Positions 36,564-57,900 of a stretch of 64,000 nt of DNA are shown one piece after another. Origin of the DNA: Channa striata (taxonomy: Eukaryota > Chordata > Actinopteri > Anabantiformes > Channidae); assembly GCA_033026295.1 (NCBI GenBank), contig CM065175.1:16936837-17000836 (forward strand), written 5' to 3'. The position numbers and the translations under genes were made by a program. The first letter of the stretch is position 1. Each line of letters begins with the position of its first letter. The notes below the pieces were generated by a model that worked only from the letters and a program-made list of their open reading frames with translations, searched no databases and was not told the origin of the DNA.

Positions 36564-39500
36564 AGAAGGGGAACAAACTTTACAATAATGCATGCAAAAA
36601 TGTCTCACATCATTTCTGACACTGCCGATTCAAAAAACAGATGTTACCAGTATCAAGCTCACTCCTTATAGACACAATCCAAATTTGTGTGCATTTGTGT
36701 GATATTTATTACCTTTGTATCTCTGAAACTGGATTATCAATTAAGTATCTATTGAAAAGTGGCTAAAAATAAACAATACTTTGAAGTTTAATTTGTTGTG
36801 GACTTTCTCATTTGCTTGAGGCAATCACTGAATGTGACTAGTGGCTGAGCATTGAATGTGCTGTGGATGGAAACAAACACTGACTTAATCGGTTTCATTC
36901 ACTACACCCACTCTTCAGTGCACAGACTGTGACATATCGCCGTCAGTGTTACTTTAAATACCTACTGTCTAAATGTTTTAAACTAAAATCCTGAAAAGCA
37001 TTAGTCCCAGGTTGAGAAAAGAATAAAGGTTTGTGTCTAGAAGCTTAGAGTACTTTCCTAACATTGTGTAACACTGAAAAAAATTAATAATTCAGTAATG
37101 TTGAATTTTTTGGGAGATGGATCCTGCATCGCTGAGGCATGTAGCTGAATTGTTGGCTGTCAGGAAATACAACCATCTACTGCAGCTGCAGTCTCTCTGC
37201 TGCCTGCCAGGTGGAGCAAGTGTATTAAAATGCTGGGTACATTCCTTAGAAGCAGGCATATGTTGGCACACTGTTTGTCATAAAAGTTTAATCTCTGATT
37301 CAAAATTGAAATGTAGAAAGTTTCAATGAACTTCCAGACGAGACTGAAGAGTATACTGTGTGTAGTGTGAGCATAAATTAAGCCCACTGTCCATTTTGTG
37401 ATGAAGGTTTACACCAGATGCACATATGAGCTCTAAGGAGCAGAAGAAAGAAAACACAGATAATATGTTGAACATAGTTAAACAATATATCTCCACCTAC
37501 CTTCAGCCTTTTAAAGTCTTTTCGTTACAGAAACTCATTTATGCCAGTAAAAAAATTGTAAAATGTTAGTCCTGACTTATACATTTCTCACAAATAATAA
37601 TAAACAATGAGATAAAAGCCTAAAGTAATTACAAAATAATTTTTTTTCAACAAACAGTACTGTAAATAATGGTGCATGGTGAATAACTTTCTGGCTTTAA
37701 ATATAGTCCTAAAGCAATTATCCACTGTTGAACTGGCAGGTGACCAGTTCAGTTGATACTTCCAGGTTGTAGAGGTTCCCTTATTTCTCTGTTCTTCCTT
37801 TTTATTCACAACTGAGTTTTGTTTGTGGCCCTCCAAGGTAAAAACTCATTAAATGTTATATAAAACATTGATATTTATATTGTCAGTGGTATATCTACAT
37901 TTTAAAGATGAACTATAATGAAAAAGGAGGATAAAGAGATACACCAGAAAGTGAAGATTAAACAGAAGATAATAAATAAAATAAAACATTTGAAGAATTC
38001 CTATGATAATACAAATAAAACATCAACCTATATTCAGTGTTACTGGTGTGTACACCTAAATACATACATCAGTCAGGCATCTTTATAAATCTATTGAAGA
38101 CCAGAATACACATGTAGACCTTCATGGACTTTCCCTCACTACTTCCTAAATCAAAGTCTCAGCCAAAGCTCACAGATGGGGTTAAAAAACTAAGTGCTGC
38201 ATTGTCCTTCCTGTCTGCCAAATGGAGCAATAAAAAAAAACATCTGCCAGCATCCTGTTTTCAGATGGGTCTAAGTGCCAGTTTATATGTTGTTATTTGT
38301 TCTAAAAGAAAAACCGGTTGCAGCTTGATGACACAATACCCTTTCCAGACTCTTATTCAAGTCAAAAAACATTATGAAGAATGTATGTCACTGTTGTTGC
38401 AAGAGGTTGTGGCTGTGTGTTGGTAGTGTCCTGCAAATTCTCATTCAGTATCACATATAAAAATCAATGCATCTAACCATCATCCTTCATTTATAACAAA
38501 AGTCATTCTTTCAGTAAATCTGAGAGCATCAGATATATTCTAAACACAAAATACTTCACTCTTGAATTTGAGTTCATTCCTATAAATCACACCCTCATTA
38601 AGCATCATCAGGGCCATTTGATGTGCCAAACATTTAAATTAAATCCTGTACAGTATATAGAGTACATTTTTTACGCTAAATCATCCATAAGAAAACTGCT
38701 TGGAATGCTCACGGACAGATAGATCTCTATATGTACTTAGCATCCACAAACAGACAATGAGTGCTGCAAGATTGCAAAGGTTCTGTAAGTTCGTCTTATC
38801 ATTTCTGCAGCCACAACAAGCAGCAGAGCTTATTGATTAGGAATGGAGAATGTTTGCTGCAGTTTATAGCTTTAATGAATCTGCAAGGAGTAAATTAAAT
38901 TGTACCTACATGTGTGAAAAAACAGTGTTATTTAATAATGTACTGCAAATGGCCCAATTACCAGCGGTTTATTTACAAGCGCTTAATCAGTCAGTAAAAG
39001 CTGCAGCATCAGAAAATAACAATGCAAACGGACAAACCACCAAAACAATGGAAACTAGATCCCACTAAAGCACAAATAAAAAGCAGGGAAAGAGTCATAT
39101 GCTGAGCATGCTTAGATTGTGTTGTGCCCTAAAAGTCTCATATTTCCTGGTGTCCAATGGCAACTCATTGTAAAGAAAGCTGCATGGTAACAGTGGCATT
39201 ATTTCTGCTGAAAGCATACTGCAGCAAAGAAAACTAAGCTTCGGTTTTCCAGCCAAACTATACATCAAAGCTATAATGGCCCCAACAGGATTATAACACA
39301 TTGTTGCACAAGCACAGCTGCTCAACAGCTACAGGCTTTTTTGATAGTGTTTACTGACTAACGGAAATCAAAAAAAGAAGTGGATGATTTATTCCAATTA
39401 TGTAAGATCACACTTAAGGTGTATGTTTTATCTAAGGAGGCCTTAACAGAGAAATGTTAACTAAAAGGTAAAAAGAACAGGTTCAGGAAAGCATTAGGAC

Positions 39501-39790
39501 TCAACCAGCTAGAAATCATACTGCCTAGCTCAGCAAAATAAAAAGGCAATACAGTAATTTTAAAATAAATAACATTCAAAGACTAAACATTTGTATTTTT
39601 GAATTTTATGTTGGTTAATTGATAATAAATCAAAAGGTCACTAAATGAAAATGTAACTTGTACGACATATTAAATAATATTTTGAAAATGGGATTATGTG
39701 ACATGGAAGCAAGGAATAATACATTTTCTCACTGACATTGTGGACATGGAATGACAAACAGAAAGAATGTGGGGGTGGAAAGGAGGTGTG
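36564..39790. other. Spacer between S100 genes 2 and 3
   Basis: About 3.2 kb of AT-rich sequence with the gene 2 polyA signal near its start. No further gene, repeat family or structured element is recognised. Confidence 0.5.
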
Positions 39791-39798
39791 TCAAGCTC

Positions 39799-39863
39799 TA
39801 TTTAAAAGGTCTGTCTCCTTTGTTTCACCTCCTCAAACTACACAAGTTTTCATTAAATATCAG
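39799..39863 (+). promoter_or_regulatory. TATA-like box and non-coding first exon of S100 gene 3
   Basis: TATTTAAAAG at 39799-39808 precedes a leader ending TTAAATATCAG/GTAAGT (exon end 39863), repeating the S100 exon 1 architecture. Confidence 0.5.
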
Positions 39864-40625
39864 GTAAGTAAAAATACTTTTAAAATCCAAAATGCTTTAG
39901 ACAAATAATTTACAATAAATTTGTCTGAATGTTTTCTATTTAATATGTATCACTGGGTAGTATAGAGAAGCATCTGTAAACTTGGTGTTGTCTGAGTATT
40001 GGGGTGGAGTGTTGGAGGGGTAGGATAACATGTCAGTTTATATCAATTAATAAAACAAGTATTGATTCCAAAGTTAAATGAATAAAAATGATGGGATTTC
40101 AGTAAATTTAGGCTAGTGGGGTTTCTATTTAAAAATCATGCCAAATAATTTATTAATTATTAATGATAATTAAAGTTCTTTTAAAAGATGTGCTGTCATG
40201 CAGAAGTGGTGAGAAACTAAAAGTATCAACATCTGCAAGTAAGGACAGAATATGACAGGGCTGAGCGAGAGTTGCTGGGAAGAAACAATCAGGAAAGTGA
40301 TGAGATATATGCTGAGATGCAGGAGAGCGTTTGATGCTGTTAATTCTTTTAAGAAAAAGAATCATTAAGGTCATAGTAAAATACAAAATGTGTTTATCTG
40401 CACCAGCTATACTTGACCATGAAAAATCCATACAGGTAAAGACGTAAACTACTAATAAAAACTGCTTACTGAATAAATTTTGTCTGCACTGAATTCATTT
40501 CTAAAGCTCCCACTATATTAATAAATAAGTAGAATTTTTAGGAAAATAATTTTCTGTCTATCTTTAATGTGAATAAATAAATAAACACTGGGTTATATCA
40601 ACAGTATCATCTTGCTCAAGCCACC

Positions 40626-40978
40626 ATGTCAGGACTCTCAGAGGCAGTGGAAATGCTCAAGGCTACTTTCAAAAAGTATGCAGAAAAAGAAGGACAGAAA
40701 AACACTTTGACCAAGGGGGAACTTGCTGAACTGCTCCGCCAAGAGTTTCCTGAGGGATGTGTAAGTTAAAAAAAACCGATGAACTGTAATACTGCAACAC
40801 GCAGTGAATGTAATTCCTCTCCTTACACCTCCTACTGTCTTTGTTTTTTTAGCCAAGAAGCAAGGCCGCACAGAATAATTTCTTCAGCATGTTGGATGAT
40901 GACAACGACAATGTTATTAATTTCATGGAGTTTGTCAGTTTTGTAGCATACTTTGCCACAATTGATGATAAAGAATAA
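40626..40978 (+). CDS. S100 family calcium-binding protein, gene 3
   Basis: Coding exons are 40626-40760 and 40853-40978, 86 residues, with a strong CCACCATG start context. Helix 1 is VEMLKATFKKYA, the pseudo EF-hand AEKEGQKNTLTKGELAELLR and the canonical loop DDDNDNVINFME. That loop keeps D1, D3, D5, N9 and E12, with N rather than G at position 6. The C-terminal helix FVSFVAYFATIDDKE is short, without the extended tail of genes 1 and 2. ATTAAA at 41127-41132 is a candidate polyA signal. Similar in style to ictacalcin-like teleost S100 proteins. Confidence 0.87.
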
Positions 40979-41126
40979 ATACTTTGGCACTGTGGATTAA
41001 GAAATTAATTGCCTTATCTCATTTGTGCTAAATGCTAAAAAATAGTTAAACATACAGTTAACTTGGTAGACTTTACTGTGCTGTGTATCACTATTTGTGA
41101 ATTTCAGTGACTGCTAAAACAATATA

Positions 41127-41132
41127 ATTAAA
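41127..41132 (+). other. Candidate polyadenylation signal of S100 gene 3
   Basis: ATTAAA, the commonest variant signal, about 150 bp after the stop codon. Confidence 0.4.
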
Positions 41133-41539
41133 GGAAAATTGGTAATGTACCTTGACACTTTATACTTTGTATCCACTCGTCAGAATTACCTTTATTCATC
41201 TATAAAAACATGATTCGGCCTTCTTATCAAATAGTTGTAGTTCCATTATTTTGCCCCATAATTTTTTATTGAATTCATTTGATTTTCAAACATTTTATTT
41301 TACTTATTCCATCTCCATTAAACTTTGCAAACGATTAATGCAATTCATTAAAACTAATTAATCAATTACATTTACTCATGACCCATAATCACAGGTTATA
41401 GTCTTTGCATCAATCATTTTACAAAAAGATTCCCTTAAGTTTACTTTGGCGCTAATCCTGGGTTATATTAAGCTCTGTTTACTTACTTTGATTAAAAATA
41501 AGCACACTCTCTGACTTTTAAAATGATTTAGTTCGTTAT

Positions 41540-41749
41540 GCGCCTCACCCCAGCAACCCACCGATCCCAGTGCTCGACACGGAACGCATCCCGGGGCGGT
41601 CTCGCGTGTCATCGGAGGCTGTCGGCTTTTTCCGGAGTGTGTCGGTCAGTTAGCTAGCGGAGCTGATTAGCCTGCTACTACCAGCTAATGTTTGCAGGAT
41701 ATTTAATGTTAGCTTAATTGGAGCGGATGATAAAAATAGTGTAGGAAAA
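41540..41749 (+). promoter_or_regulatory. snx27: CpG-rich promoter and 5' UTR of snx27
   Basis: A clear rise in G+C and CpG content begins near 41540 and continues through snx27 exon 1, in contrast to the AT-rich S100 region before it. No TATA box is seen. This fits a broad housekeeping promoter. Confidence 0.5.
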
Positions 41750-49862
<8,113 letters not shown>

Positions 49863-52800
49863 TGAGGGAGATTGTTACCTCTTAACTACACGCCGTCACC
49901 ATCAACTCAGCTCAGTTTGGTCCCCATGTAGACCCACACCCAGCAACACTCAGCTATTAACTACAGCAATCATCCGTTACACTCCATGTTCTACAACTTG
50001 AGAAGATACCCCAGATACATGCAAACCAACAAGCATCTGCAGATAAACAAATCAAATTACCAGATGCAGAACAAGCTACGGAAACATGAACCAGAACTTT
50101 TGAATCCAGCACACCATTACCATGCATTAGGCAAAGCTTTCTGTAAAAGAGATTGGAAATTTCTATAACCTTTAAGTCCTGGTTTCACAAACAGCTTTTT
50201 CTAATTGGCAGGGACTCAAAAGTGGAATGTGACATGCAAATGCAGTGATCTCTGAAGTAGTTCTACTTGGTAAAAGAAAGAATGAAAGCTGACAGGAAGA
50301 CTCTCAGCTCCTCATTTTATTGATTGGAGCAGCAGTGTCTCTTATAAAGATGGGGCGTTTTGGTCAGGGGCTTCCAGAAGGCATTGGACCAACCAGAGTG
50401 ATGCCATCAGGACGCACGGCACAGCTAAATCATGTCACATACTTTCAGTTTCAGCTTTTTAGCTCAAATCCACATTTATGAAAAAAAGCTATCAACTTTG
50501 TAACGTGACAAATGGAGAAGGTGGAGACAAAGACATTTTGTAGGACTGTTAGATAAATTCTTCATTCACAGACGTGGGTGCACAAAGCAGACCGCTGTGA
50601 TTGTTTGACACACGAGAAGGAACATGTTAAACTTAACAATAATGTTGCACTTTATCAAACAGTATTAACGGACTCCAAATGTGTATGTAACCTGTCAACA
50701 GATAGTGGGCATAAAATGGGAATAGGCCCAGATTTATTCAGTTTATTTATATATTTCATTTAGAATGACAGCAGTACGAATATGTACTGTATCATCAAAT
50801 CATGTGTTAAGAGCCACACATTCAACTTTTATGAGTTTATAGTATTATTTAAACTCACCATTCAAACATGTTGAGGCCATTGTGGGGCAGCTGTTGTGGT
50901 AGTGTAGTATCTGTACAGAACAGCAGGGGTCCTTCTCTTCTTACACGTCTTCTCTCTGGCAGTAATTATCTGAGAGCTCCCACAGGATTTATAACAGTCC
51001 TGTAATTCAAACAGCCTTTCCATGCAGCACTATTCATCTTTGTAGCTTTTAGTTTCCTCTATAATAAACCCCCTCGTGCACTCAGATTCAGGGTAAGTGG
51101 TAGGAGGATTTCTCAGCAAAATGAGGCAGCTTGCATCTTTATCAACATGATAAAAATGAAGACAACTGCACTGCAATGCTCATCCATTAAGACTTTGTAG
51201 CACCCGACATGAGATCATATGACTACGGCATGAGGCCACTGACTCTCTTAATTGAATAAATTGTAACATTCAGGTAACATTTGGCCCTACTTTTGTTTTC
51301 CGTGTAATGAGAACTTGAACAGTATTTTTTTTTAAATGCAAGTGAAGTTTCACAGATTGACAACCACGGCTTTTACTAAGTGCTTGTTATAATGATGGTG
51401 CTGCTCTCAGAAGCCAATTTGGGTGATAAATGGGCTTCTACAGACCTTGGTGGGTGTTTCAGAGAAGTTAAATTGAATGTGTTGAGGCTTGAATTGAAAG
51501 ATTGAATGTGCAATCCTAAAGGCCAAATGCATTTCCCAGGATTCTGGTCTGTTTACCAAACCGTGTCTGACGTAGTTGATTGTCTGACATCGCCCTCTCT
51601 GCCCAGCCTCAAGTCTGTGCTTTTTTGGCTCATATATCTCTTTCTCGTTCTGACTAAAATCAAGTCACTCACATTATTTATTTTAGATACAATCAAAGAT
51701 ACAATGTTAAGTTCAGTAACTATTTTAGTTTTGCACCACGGCTTTCAAAGAATCATGCTAAGAGGAAAGAGATTAATAATCTGCAGGGTCTTTTGACATG
51801 TTAAAATATAACATTTAAGACAAAGTGTTTGGTTAGGTTGCTTACTGTAATAAATTGTAACATATTCTTTTAAATAAACTGATTTATTGATGCAGGTTTT
51901 TTTGTTTTGTTTGTTTTATGTTTTTATTTTTTCGGTTTGTTTGTTTTGGTGTATGTGTGTTGGATTGTGAGACCAGTGAGGGACATAAAAGTCATGGACT
52001 GCCAAAATTATTAAGGTACACACAAGACCTTTAGTGCAAAATTTTATCCTGTAGAAATGATTTTACGCTGATCCTACTTCTTGGAATTACTCCTCTCTCC
52101 CCATCTCCGACAACCTTTAATGAGATCTGAGAGGCAATTACCCAACGGCAGCAAAATGGCTGTTCCATATCAACCTACATCGAATGTCCTCACCCAGTAA
52201 TTAAAAGTTATTGACTATTGGTGGTGAGAGATAAAATCTTGGAACAAATGAGTTTTTAAAAGAAAAAATGTTTAGGATAGAATGTTGATAACTTTTGTAC
52301 CAACGTTGCATTAGGAAATGAACAAGCATGTAGCATTCAGGTTATTTAAATGAAAATAAAATATCCCTAAAACAAAACAACTAGCTTTTGATGTTGAAAT
52401 TGAGATCAATCCCTCAAAATGTAACCTGTGTAGAAAACTTAATATGGGTTGGTAATCTCCCTGGGATGTCCCCAATCCTTGGCTAACAAACCTGAAATAG
52501 TAGGTAAACCAAAAGAATTTAGCATTATCGTGTAATCATTGTTCTTTACAGTAGTTCTTTGACATTTTAGTCGACTCTTAAAAAATTATTATCATTTCAT
52601 CTATTACTCCTCACCTCCTTTTTCCACATGTATATAGAGGTGAATACACTGTGTATGTGTGGTTACTGCATTAGGTCTGCAGCAGGGTCCTTACTTCACT
52701 ATTTCATGTGTGAGTGGGTTTGTGTTTATTCTGCTCTGTGTGTCTGTGCAAGCGTGTGTCAGTTATTGCAACCACTGCAGCCGCACTTTGCAGTGGCCTT

Positions 52801-54956
52801 TTTTAAACCAGAGAAACAGTTTCTGCATCCCACTCTCCTGCTCACTGCATGCTCCTTTGTTTTGTATGAGTCGGTTTGCTTCTTCTCTGCAGGATCTGTC
52901 GACACAGAGTGGATGACTGAGTCACTAGAGGAGGGAGGTGTCTTAGTTTTACTATCTGGGTGGTTTTGCATCTCTCAGCAGCCCCACCAGTCATACAGGC
53001 ATAAGGAGCTCAGTAGGTCAGTGCACACTGTCTTCACAAAGCAGAAGCTTAAATCCAATAGCCTGTGGGCTGAAAGCTGGAGGACAGTCTTGCCAAAACA
53101 TCAATTAGCCAAATTTAATCATTATAAATTGCATTATATATAATTTTACATGAGAATGTTTGCCAAGATCCATCCCATTAATTCTTATAAAGACAGGCTG
53201 TGGCAGTCCAGAATATACAGCCCGTTCACCCCCAAATGCTGGTCCGAGTACAGTTTAGCAACAGCATCAGCAGCATCCTGGGGGAGAAGGGGGGTTACTC
53301 CCCTCCCCCTCCACGTCTTTTCTCTCACTCTCCTCCCATCCCTCTCTCGTTAATGAGAAATCAGTTAGAAACTTTATTGGTTCTTATCTGCTTCCTCAGC
53401 ACAATTTCTCCGCCTGGTTTTGTTTCTCCCAACCATGGGTGGTTCTGTCGTCTCTTTCCTCCTGCACCCTCTCTGTCCCTGTGCCTCTGCAAAGCCCTCC
53501 CTTCACCTCAGTTTCTCTCTCCCTCTACTTTTTGCCCCGTTTATTGCCGTGGTTCATTACCTCCATCTTCCCTTTTCTCTCCCTTGCTCATTGTCCTGTC
53601 CCCAACTCCTCCTTCCTTCTATTTCTGCATCCTTGTGGAGAGGCTGATCAGGGAAGGCGTGGCACACAATAGAAAATCTGACGCATGTCTACAGAGTAAA
53701 AAAGACGAGTTTATTCCACAGGTTTGCTGCTCAGTCTGGCACATCCGATCTGCATGGTTTCTATTTAAAGCCAGGGTCATTCCAATTATTTTGTAATACA
53801 TGAGTTCAGCATGTTTATAAGATTAATTTCATGAAAAGATTCTTGGGAAACTAACTTGATGTGAGGTCTCTTCTGTGTGTCATACACATCTAAACTTCAC
53901 TGTTGCCTGCACAGAAAGACATGAATGTTTCCCATTGTTGCTAAAAAACCTGACATTTTATAACATTTCTTCTAGCATCGACAGGCTTGTACAGATAATC
54001 ACTAGGTCCTTCTATAACAAGAAATGGCAACAGTCCAGACTTTTCCTCTAGGATATTAGACTATTACACAAGGTTAATAACAAAATATTCCTGCTGGGTG
54101 TTTTTTCAAGATATTAACACATTTTCTGCTTCATGTTCAGCACTATGGTTTAATCTGAAGCTGAAATGATTTTTAAAGGACACAGAAATGAACCACCAAC
54201 ATTTTTGATAGAGGTTTTCTTTTTCCATTTTCAAGGTTAATACCACATATTCGTGTGGGAAAATTCTTATCAGGATGATTTTGGCCATCCTATTAAATCA
54301 AAGCCTTGGCAAAACCCAAAATTAAATTGAAAAAGAAATTTAAAATCCAAAAGCTTTGAGAAAAGAACCCAGTAGTGGCAAAATGTGTGTCCTGTGTGTT
54401 TGAGGTCTGATTTATATTTATGAAGGCATGAACACAAGAGAGCATAGAAAAAAGGTTATGTACTGATAAACCAGAAAATCAGAAAACCTCTTAGTGTCAA
54501 CAACAGTAAACAGTTTCATGTATCTGTAAAATATAAATGGCTCTTGAATATTTTTCATGCAGCACGTCAGTTTCCATGTTGTAACCCTACAAATGCTTTA
54601 GTAAAGTCACTTTAGTCATGCTTTCCAGTGTGCATGTTAACTATTGGACAATTTTCCTTGTGATCCTTGTGATAAAACTATCAATTTCCTATTGAATCTT
54701 TAAATAATAACATAATATAATAATGATTTTGTCAGTTATTCCACAAAGAATCATCAGAAAACATTAGAAATGAACATAAATGTAAGAATGATCAGGTATC
54801 CTTGACATTTTTCTTACATTTCCGAGTCCACTTCGATTGTGTCACTGTCCACTCTCCTCATAGAAAACTTTTCCTGTTGTGTGTCCCACTGTCTTTAACG
54901 GCACTGGTGCTTCCAACAAATCCTTTCCTGTATTCTCCTTAACGTACCCTTCTCTC
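49863..54956. other. snx27 3' UTR and spacer to the convergent nicotinic receptor gene
   Basis: About 5.1 kb without a supportable gene. A snx27 polyA signal AATAAA at 51873-51878 would give a 2 kb 3' UTR. A strongly pyrimidine-rich stretch lies at 53290-53640. Longer open frames at 52628-53143 and 53200-53796 are low in complexity and unlike any family. Confidence 0.5.
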
Positions 54957-57900
54957 TCAGAGGAAGTCTTTTGACAGTGCTTCTCCAAAGTTGGGTGCTG
55001 CCATGAGAATAGCAATGGTACAGATGATGTTGAAAACACTGAATCCCACAAGGCACAGGCGATCAATGACCGCTGCAGCAAACTGCCACTGCTCTGCCAA
55101 ACTCAGCTGCCGGTCCTGCTCTCGAACACGTTCGACTAAGAACTGTACCTCCACCAGAAGGGCCTGCAGCTGGTTGTCCACTGCCACAGATCGGATCACA
55201 CTGCTATGAGCATGCAAGGCAGTTGATCGTCCTGCTCCAACCCCAGTCTCTAAGCCGCATGGTCCTGAGGATGTGGCTAATGGATCAGGGTCTGGGGACA
55301 CTGAAGGTTCCTGTGATGTGCTCCCATACTTGGCGGATAAGATTTGGTGATGGACTGGAGTGTCTCCATTCGGACCTCCTATTGCCACTGCTCCCTCTCC
55401 TTCCCCTCCACCCAGTCCCATGTTAACCCTCCCATGACTTGTGTTCCTGTTCCTCAGAACTGGATCCAGCTCTGCTGTGGTCTGGAATGTCTGGAAGCCC
55501 ATGTAGGGCAAATGACCGTTAGGCTGTGGGAGTGGATTGGTACTGGTGTCTCTGTGGCTGGGATTAGGTAGAATAACAACCTGAGAGTTGGGTCTGTGCA
55601 GCGATGGGTGTGACAGAGGGTGGTTGAGCTGGGCGAGGCTGGCCTGCAGTGAGCTGAGATTCTGGGGGAAGATGGACGGCACTGGGGTGAGGATGGTGGT
55701 GGTGGTAGTGGTGGTGGTAGGAGAGGAAAGCGTCTTGCTCTGACAGTCTGCCTGGCTGTTAGAAAGAGCTGCGTCTGGTCCTTCACCTGGAGGTTTCATC
55801 CTCAGGAACCAAGGAACCCACTGCAGCAGAACCAAGTGCACCTGAGAAATACCGATGAGAATATTAAACAGCACAGACCTATGTTTTCACTCATAAATTC
55901 TTATTAGATTATGTTATTTTTGGAATGCCTGTAGCTAAAAATCAGTGTAATATTTGTGTAATATTTGTTCTTAAATTTTAATTACTATGTCAGTACACTT
56001 CATTCTAGTTTTCACTAGTTTAACAATATTGCTATTTGCTGTCTTAGCTTGACTGCTTTGGATTTATGAAGTAATTTTGTTTTTAATATAGTTAATATTT
56101 CTCAGTAAAAAACATTGTATTACTTTATTATTATTATGACTCACCCAGCGTGGCATGTGTCCATTATTGGGGCTGTGGTGATGGAATTGAAGGACGATGA
56201 CTGTGGCCACTACTGACATCCCAACAATCACCATGGTGCTGGCAAAGTACTGACCTGTGACAGAACAAGTTTCACTCATACATGGCGACAATCTATGCGC
56301 TATGAATCATTTCCCACCAAAAAACAACACCCACAAACATATATACACATCTGCTATGGAAGAAAAAAATCAACTGACCAATTAGTGGAACAGAATCGGA
56401 AGTGGCGGGCATAATCTCTGCAACCATCAGCATAAAAACAGTCAGGGAGAGTAGAACTGTGATGCCTAGAGGCAGACACATGACACCAGGGAGTTGAGGG
56501 TTGCAAAGAAAAAAGAAGAAAATCCTTAAGAGAAGAAAGTACTTGAGAACTCCTAACAGAACAGTATATTTGGTATGCTGCACTTGACTTCACAGCACAA
56601 TCATCTGTCTTTCTGACACTCCTAGGAATACTCATTCGATTTTACTCTCTCGTCCTCCCTCGTGCCTTTTCTGTTCTATCTCTGCTTCCCCTCTACTCGA
56701 CTCCTCCTGACACCAGATAAATGGTCGATAGCTGAATCAGAGTTTTCCAGTAAAGTTGACTGCAAGTGTGAAATAAGCCCATGAGAAAATAAAAAAAATG
56801 ATCAGTTAGAAATATGTTTTCAGCAGATAAACCTCATAACCAGCCCTTCTTATAGTATAGCATCGCTCACTCCTTTACTTCTCCTTTCTCCTCTCATTGT
56901 TCCTTACCAAGGCTGATCTTCTCCCCAGAGTTGGCTGGGAGCAGGAAGACCAGCAGGGTCATAGAAGAGAGGAGCACACAGGGGATGAGGAGGTTGAGAG
57001 CGTAAAACAACGTCCTTCTCCGTAATGTCACCACAAAGGTAACATCGGGGTAGGGCTCTGCACAGCAGTCGTAGAAAACCTCATTACGACCTCCAGGGAC
57101 CTCTGACAGGGTTGGGAAAGATACAGATGTGGCAACATTACAGTATAATGCAGAAAAACCCACTGTGGGTGGAGAAAGCAAGGAAAATACTCATGAAAAA
57201 TCTCAGTTTCACTAATAGAGGTGGGAGGCTGGGAGTGAGACCACCCAACCTCCCATCTCTCCGGGAGCTGTACGTCTCTAGGACCCGGAGATGTGCAGCC
57301 AGGATTGCAACCGACCCTTCTCATCCCAGACACAAACTGTTCCTGCCTCTCCATCAAGACCAGGACCTCACGCCACAAGAACAATTTCTTCCCCACTGCA
57401 GTCAGCGTACTGAACATTGCCAAATCCCCCCCAGGTAACCAACCCAACCCACAGACAGTGACTTTATCTTTGCACATTCACTTTTCTTATTTTTATTGTA
57501 TTATAGTATTGTGTAAATATTTCATATTTGTTGTGTGTCAGGCCTTTGCACTTGAACTTTTTTTTGCACCAACACCAAGACAAATTCTTAGTACTGTTAA
57601 GTGTTCTTAACTGTGCCTAGCAATAAACAGTTTTCTAAGTCTGATTCTGATTCTGATTTCTGTTAAAGTGATTAATTCTTTTGACTGAGACATAGAAATG
57701 ACATGTAACGTGTTGTGAACTGAGAAGCATATCATGACATCTCTGATCTACAACTGGAGTCATAAAACGATGTAATTGAACAGAGCAGAAAATGCCTGAC
57801 TAATTAAAATGAATGCTTCCGTGCTGTACCGCACAGTAAGCACACAAAAGAATAACCATTAAAGCAAAAATCATATTCCCATTAATTTCGTAAAGTATAC

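Noticed and set aside
52628..53143. 171-residue open frame on the plus strand
   Set aside because: Cys/Ser/Val-rich composition from TGTG-like DNA, no recognised motif, no supporting splice structure, in the snx27 downstream spacer.
53200..53796. 198-residue open frame on the plus strand
   Set aside because: It comes from the pyrimidine-rich tract, is Pro/Ser/Leu-biased without domain-like patterning, and overlapping frames in the same stretch are also open.
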